Below are positions 7,100-10,735 of a DNA stretch of 10,735 bases, piece by piece (position 1 is the stretch's first letter; every line of letters starts with the position of its first letter). Where the stretch lies: positions 1 to 10,735 of the forward strand of contig CAZIUL010000101.1 of assembly GCA_964542475.1 (NCBI GenBank), in the 5' to 3' direction. Both the position numbers and the translations under genes were made by a program. The notes beneath the pieces were generated by a model, which saw only the letters and a list, made by a program, of their open reading frames with translations, was not told where the DNA came from and did not search any database. This DNA is from CAZIUL01 sp964542475 (GTDB lineage Bacteria > Planctomycetota > B15-G4 > CAYZWU01).

Positions 7100-7911
7100 T
7101 CCATGCTTACGCTAAAGCCGTTGACCTCTGCCCGTACGAGCTTGACAGCTACGCCGAGCTCATGAAGGATGCCGGGCTGTTCAGGAGCGAGAGCATGGCC
7201 TACGTTCTCCTGGAGAACGGGAAGGTCGTGTCAGCGGAGGGGCCGGCGGACCCGGGTGCCGGGCGGATCGAGCATTCTTCGGGAAAAGCGAGGAAGGGAC
7301 CGATGCCGGTCAAACACGGCACCAGGATTGCAGATCCGGGTGCCCTGGCTGAAAGGCTCCACAGGGAAACGGGCGTGGACCGGGTCATGGTCGCTGACCT
7401 CGATGCCGTTCGGGAGCTGGAAGCTAAGTTTTACACGGTACCCGATCCTCCTGCGGAACGGTTCGAGTTTTTTGCATTGAAAAGGGAAGCGCTCGCCCGC
7501 TGCAAAGGCGTGATCCAGTATCCCGGGCCTCCGCCCGACAGGCTGTTCGCCTGTTTTTCCTACAGGGAGATCGAAAACTACGTGCGCTGTTTCGTTCCTG
7601 ACAACAGCTCGATAACAGCGGCGGTGTTCAGAGGGAATGAGCTCTGCACCGGGTTCATCTGGGAGATCGAAGAGCACGGGATCTCGACCTGGTCCAACTA
7701 CGAACGCCTGAAAGGGCACGGCATCGGAAAAATCCGCGGCCTCGGCCACGTAAAAAAGATCGTGAAAGTGATCAACCGCGCGTGCCTTCCCCTGTCGCGA
7801 GGGTATTTTCTCGAGCGCGGGGCCGCGATAAAGGTTTTGAAGGCGAGGGACAGGGAAAAGGCGTTCGCAGCGGCGTTGCGATGCCGAGAGGCGGTGTTGT
7901 ACCAGGAGTAG
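7096..7911 (+). CDS. Unrecognised protein, translationally coupled to the glycosidase
   Basis: A 271-residue predicted cytosolic protein that I do not recognise. It has no signal peptide and no membrane segment. The start is the ATG at 7096, which overlaps the glycosidase stop as ATGA, with AGGAAG 11 bases upstream; a longer frame from 7048 would lie inside the glycosidase. The first half (to about 125) is charged and variable-looking. The second half has alternating strand-like and helix-like stretches: FACFSYREIENYVRCFVPDN, then ITAAVFRGNELCTGFIWEIE, then GISTWSNYERLKGHGIGKIRG. The C-terminus is basic and helical. Six cysteines are present but form no metal-binding pattern. The coupling implies it is made with the glycosidase, so a role in the same sugar pathway is possible but not shown. 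The tandem repeat array starts one base after its stop. Confidence 0.8.
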   Translation: MIHAYAKAVDLCPYELDSYAELMKDAGLFRSESMAYVLLENGKVVSAEGPADPGAGRIEHSSGKARKGPMPVKHGTRIADPGALAERLHRETGVDRVMVADLDAVRELEAKFYTVPDPPAERFEFFALKREALARCKGVIQYPGPPPDRLFACFSYREIENYVRCFVPDNSSITAAVFRGNELCTGFIWEIEEHGISTWSNYERLKGHGIGKIRGLGHVKKIVKVINRACLPLSRGYFLERGAAIKVLKARDREKAFAAALRCREAVLYQE

Positions 7912-8205
7912 ATGGAGGGCGCCGCTCCGTCGGCCGCCGTAACAGAAGAGGCGGCAAGAGACTGCCGCCCTCCAGAAGAAAAGGCATGCACCGGTTGAAC
8001 AATGGAGGGCGCCGCTCCGTCAGCGCCGGAACAAGAGGCGGCAACAGAGTGCCGCCCTCCAGAAGAAAAGGCATGCACCGGTTGAACAATGGAGGGAGCT
8101 GTTCCGTCAGCGCCGGAACAAGAGGCGGCAACAGAGTGCCGCCCTCCAGAAGAAACAACATGCACCGGTTGAACAATGGAGGGCGCTGTTCCGTCAGCGC
8201 CGTAT
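7912..8205. repeat. Tandem array of about 3.3 hairpin-forming 87-90 bp units
   Basis: Units begin with ATGGAGGG at 7912, 8002, 8089 and 8176: lengths 90, 87, 87 and a partial last copy. The second and third units differ at only six of 87 positions by my count; the first is more diverged and three bases longer. Each full unit starts with GGAGGGCG and carries CGCCCTCC about 50 bases later, with inner CCGC/GCGG complementarity, so each can fold into an imperfect branched hairpin. A linker (AGAAGAAAAGGCATGCACCG and following bases) separates hairpins. Because unit lengths are multiples of three, long false reading frames run through both strands. The array directly follows the stop of the 7096-7911 gene and may act in its 3' untranslated region. 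Confidence 0.9.
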
Positions 8206-8272
8206 CCGTAGGGGAGAAAAATCTATCGCCCTCTTGGCTTTTCATTTTGGAAACAGAAACAAGGAATTGTTA

Positions 8273-8352
8273 ATCCGTGTCCATCCGTATTATCCGTGTT
8301 CATCCGTGGTTCTCTTTTCTTTCTTTCTTCTACCACGTGTCCATCCGTGGTT
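8273..8352. repeat. ATCCGTG short-repeat patch
   Basis: ATCCGTG or ATCCGTA occurs at 8273, 8283, 8292 and 8302, spaced 9-10 bases apart, then again at 8343 after a pyrimidine-rich stretch (TCTTTTCTTTCTTTCTTC). ACCACG (8332-8337) and CGTGGT (8346-8351) form a small dyad. The reverse strand reads as the CACGGATGAACACGGAT kind of patch that is scattered between genes in many bacteria and often gives false peptides with MNTD. The bases between the hairpin array and this patch (8206-8272), and those from 8353 to about 8450, hold no gene that I can support. Confidence 0.7.
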
Positions 8353-8474
8353 CGTTCTTTTTCGAACAGCTGCAAAATAACGTTGCCTGTTTGTGCAAAC
8401 TGCATTAACCTTTGTAGCTTCCGCAAAAGTTAGAAACAAACACCCGGCTTCAAGGAGAGAGCGCCATAACAGCC

Positions 8475-9866
8475 ATGCTGAGTTCATTCAACCGGTTTTT
8501 TACATCGGTCTACACCTTTCTGGTGCTGTGCCCGCTGATCATCATAGCGGCGATCATCTCCTCCTTTTACGGGACAGAGATCACGGCGGGCGTCTTTACC
8601 TCCCCCTTTTTTTACCCGGTCTACGCCCTGCTTGCGCTCAACTTCATCTTCTGCGGCATCAAGCGCTTGGCCTCGGCCAGGCGGAGCACCGCGTTCGTGC
8701 TAATCCACATCGGGACCCTGATAGTGATCGGCGGGGCCTCGGCAGGACACTTCTCCCAGACAAAGGGGTTCATGACCCTTTACCAGCAGTCATCGGATGA
8801 CAGGATCTTTGCCCAGGACAGCGAAGGCAATGTGGGCACAGCGGAAACCCTGCCGTTCACCCTTTACCTGGACCGGTTCTGGATCCAGTACTACGAGCCC
8901 GAGGAAAACGCGGGCTTCTATGTGGAGGCATACCCGGATGACGCATCCCCGGGAGATGATGAGCGCCACCTGGTCATGTTCGTGGGCGAAGGCAGCGAAA
9001 GGGAAGGGGAGATATGCGGCTTCAATGTGCACGTCGAAGAGATATTGCCGCACGCGGAAGTGCTCGAGAAGGAAATAACAGCTCCCCAGCTCGTTGTCGA
9101 GCTCGACGAGGACGGCAGCAGGCTCTCGTTCCCTGTAAAGGTCGGGGAGCCGATCCGCGCGGAACAGGCGGGCGCGACCTTCACCCCTATAAAGATCTAT
9201 CGCACCGCGCGCGTGTCAATGGACGGGGGCGGTATTTCGGAATCCTCGGGAACTCCCCTGAACCCGGCACTGGTTGTAGAGGTGGAAGACAAATCGGGCA
9301 GCGGCCCTGAGTTGCGGTACCTTTTTGCCAAGATGCCCGACTTCCACTCGAAAAAGGATGAGAGCGCGAAATACAGCCTTTTCTACCGCCCACCTGAAAC
9401 AAGCGTGTCCGTGTCACCGGCGGAAGACAATGAGGGGCCTTTAGCCGTGAAAATAAGCGCAAGCGGCAATAACAAGTCGGCTTCCCTCTGGTACTTCCCC
9501 GGGCATGAACGCCTCCACGATTTCCGGAGCCCGGTCGACGGGCTGATCGTTGGAGTATCCGTTCCCGAGCCGAAAATAAAAGATTTCAAGAGCAAGGTGA
9601 CCGTCGTTGAGGACGGCGAGATCACCGCATCCAAGGTGATCGAGGTCAACCATCCGCTCGCTCATAACGGCTACATGTTCTTTCAAAACAGCTACGACAA
9701 GGGAGGAAACCGCTACACCGTGCTTGAGGTCGTGCGAGACCCCGGGTTCTGGTGGGTCATGGCCGGGTTTCTGCTGATCATGCTGGGCGTGATCCAGAAG
9801 TTTTACCTGGACACGCTGTTCACGACCGCGCGTAAGAAGGCGCAGCCCGAGGGGGGTGTCCGATGA
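8475..9866 (+). CDS. resB: ResB-family cytochrome c biogenesis protein
   Basis: ResB (also called CcsB or Ccs1) works with CcsA in System II to carry heme across the membrane and ligate it to apocytochrome c. The 463 residues show three N-terminal membrane segments (about 13-31, 46-62, 73-91, with His78 in the third), a large extracytoplasmic domain (about 95-420), and a last membrane segment (about 424-443) introduced by RDPGFWW. The NHPLAHNGYMFFQNSYD stretch (392-408) is the family's C-terminal motif. The stop overlaps the ccsA start (ATGA), a tight operon. The best Shine-Dalgarno match, AAGGAGAG (8452-8459), lies about 15 bases before the ATG at 8475, unusually far; an in-frame ATA at 8466 would be better spaced but is a rare start codon. 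No strong promoter is visible upstream. Confidence 0.92.
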   Translation: MLSSFNRFFTSVYTFLVLCPLIIIAAIISSFYGTEITAGVFTSPFFYPVYALLALNFIFCGIKRLASARRSTAFVLIHIGTLIVIGGASAGHFSQTKGFMTLYQQSSDDRIFAQDSEGNVGTAETLPFTLYLDRFWIQYYEPEENAGFYVEAYPDDASPGDDERHLVMFVGEGSEREGEICGFNVHVEEILPHAEVLEKEITAPQLVVELDEDGSRLSFPVKVGEPIRAEQAGATFTPIKIYRTARVSMDGGGISESSGTPLNPALVVEVEDKSGSGPELRYLFAKMPDFHSKKDESAKYSLFYRPPETSVSVSPAEDNEGPLAVKISASGNNKSASLWYFPGHERLHDFRSPVDGLIVGVSVPEPKIKDFKSKVTVVEDGEITASKVIEVNHPLAHNGYMFFQNSYDKGGNRYTVLEVVRDPGFWWVMAGFLLIMLGVIQKFYLDTLFTTARKKAQPEGGVR

Positions 9867-10621
9867 TCGAAGCACTTATACTCACAACGATCATCCTGTA
9901 CGCCGCTGCCGTGGGGGCACACTTCTTCGTGGGAAAGAAAACGGGCATGGCCGTTTTCTTGCTCGGCGCGGTTTTGAACTTCGCTCTCGTGTTCCATCGC
10001 TGGGCTGAAGCCGGGCACCTTCCGTTCAGCAACATGTACGAGACCATGCTTTCGCTCGGCGCGTGCATCTACCTGCTGCACCTGCTCACCGAGTTCGGCC
10101 TGAAGGTGAACGCGCCCTGGATGGATCCGCTGCTCGCGGCCGTGGTGGTGACCGGCGCCTATTTCCGCGACAGAGATATCGCACCGCTCATGCCCGCTCT
10201 CCAGAGCCCGCTATTCTTCCCACATGTTTTCACGTACATCCTGTCCTACGCGGCAATGGCAAAGGGATGCGTGCTCGCGGTGTGCGCCCTGTCCGTGCAA
10301 AAGGAGCTCAAACCAGCCTGGGAGAGGTCATCGTACAGGGTCATATGCCTCGGGTTCCCGCTCTTGACAGCGGGCCTCCTTCTCGGGGCGGTATGGGCCA
10401 AGCTCGCCTGGGGCGACTACTGGTCCTGGGATCCCAAGGAGATGTGGTCGTTCATCACGTGGATGACCTACATCGGCTACTTCCATGTCCGCCATCGAAA
10501 GGGCCCCCGCCACAGCCTCGTGGCATGGCTGGCTGTGCTGGGCTTTGTCATGGTTGTCGCAACCCTTTTGTGGGTAAACCTTTCCCGCATTTTTTCCGGC
10601 GGGCTTCACAGCTATGCTTGA
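9863..10621 (+). CDS. ccsA: CcsA/ResC cytochrome c biogenesis protein, heme handling (CcmC-like)
   Basis: The partner of ResB in System II cytochrome c maturation, an integral membrane protein of the CcsA/CcmF/CcmC heme-handling family. The 252 residues contain about eight hydrophobic segments. The WWD heme motif WGDYWSWDPKEMW is at 183-195. Likely heme-ligand histidines flank it: His121 in FFPHVFTYILSY and His248 in the terminal GLHSYA, matching the two external histidines of the family. His51 lies in a conserved-looking GHLPFSNMYE stretch. The start ATG at 9863 overlaps the resB stop, so translation is probably coupled. The length is somewhat short for the family but all key motifs are present. 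Confidence 0.94.
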   Translation: MIEALILTTIILYAAAVGAHFFVGKKTGMAVFLLGAVLNFALVFHRWAEAGHLPFSNMYETMLSLGACIYLLHLLTEFGLKVNAPWMDPLLAAVVVTGAYFRDRDIAPLMPALQSPLFFPHVFTYILSYAAMAKGCVLAVCALSVQKELKPAWERSSYRVICLGFPLLTAGLLLGAVWAKLAWGDYWSWDPKEMWSFITWMTYIGYFHVRHRKGPRHSLVAWLAVLGFVMVVATLLWVNLSRIFSGGLHSYA

Positions 10622-10630
10622 TTTTCGGAA

Positions 10631-10644
10631 GTTCAGGGTTCAGG
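10631..10644. repeat. GTTCAGG direct repeat after ccsA
   Basis: Two adjacent GTTCAGG copies stand 9 bases after the ccsA stop. Such GTTCAGG runs are common intergenic filler in many genomes. The remaining bases to the right edge (10645-10735) hold no gene or terminator that I can support. Confidence 0.4.
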
Positions 10645-10735
10645 GGTTGTGAAGAAAGATAAAGTAAATCTGCAACCTTGCCCGCATATTTCATCCTCTT
10701 CTGCTGCGGCACCGTAAACTGCGCTGTGGCTGCGT

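Noticed and set aside
7912..8205. CRISPR array
   Set aside because: The whole 87-base unit is conserved, with no variable spacers and no cas genes nearby.
7912..8205. Integron attC sites
   Set aside because: Length and dyad shape are suggestive, but there is no attC core site (GTTRRRY pattern), no cassettes and no integrase.
7772..8273. Long reading frames on both strands through the hairpin array (for example + 7782-8273 and - 7772-8245)
   Set aside because: They arise because the repeat units are 87 or 90 bases long, a multiple of three; the peptides are simply repeated PPSRR or LLEGG blocks, and they overlap a better supported gene.
8223..8426. Minus-strand frame containing an MNTDNTDGHG peptide
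   Set aside because: This is the usual false peptide from ATCCGTG repeat patches; no ribosome binding site or domain.
10645..10735. A further gene starting after ccsA, such as a GTG start near 10649
   Set aside because: The frame stops within about 22 codons and has no ribosome binding site or recognisable sequence.

Overview
The window reads as GC-rich chromosomal DNA from an uncultured-type bacterium. I infer a PVC-group relative (Kiritimatiellota, Lentisphaerota or Planctomycetota-like) with modest confidence. The grounds are a PEGA-domain lipoprotein with a PWYQxFPLDF block of the kind I associate with those phyla, a large secreted gluzincin-like protein, a System II (ResB/CcsA) cytochrome c maturation pair, and intergenic hairpin and ATCCGTG-type repeats. 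No phage, transposase or CRISPR genes are visible.

Left part, minus strand (1-4863). From right to left: an orphan polyprenyl-phosphate sugar-phosphate transferase (3280-4863); two type II serine tRNA genes, tRNA-Ser(TGA) and tRNA-Ser(GCT), each with encoded CCA, a plausible promoter and a hairpin-plus-T-tract terminator; a small PEGA lipoprotein (2440-2856) whose stop overlaps the GTG start of an RlmI-type rRNA methyltransferase (1418-2443); and a secreted protein of about 400 residues running off the left edge. That last protein has a zinc-metalloprotease-like helix reading HQLGH instead of HExxH.

Right part, plus strand (5081-10735). A divergent two-gene unit opens it: a predicted cytosolic GH35/GH42-like beta-galactosidase-type glycosidase (5081-7099), overlapping by ATGA with an unrecognised 271-residue protein (7096-7911). 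One base after that stop begins an array of about 3.3 tandem 87-90 bp units, each with GGAGGGC/GCCCTCC dyad ends. An ATCCGTG repeat patch follows. A partial, rearranged copy of the array unit sits at 1253-1295, so this is a dispersed repeat family. The window ends with resB and ccsA, overlapping by ATGA, which together would form the heme-delivery and ligation complex for c-type cytochromes.

Most of the window is ordinary housekeeping. The parts worth a second look are the E-to-Q gluzincin-like protein, the glycosidase plus unknown-partner unit, and the dispersed hairpin repeats.
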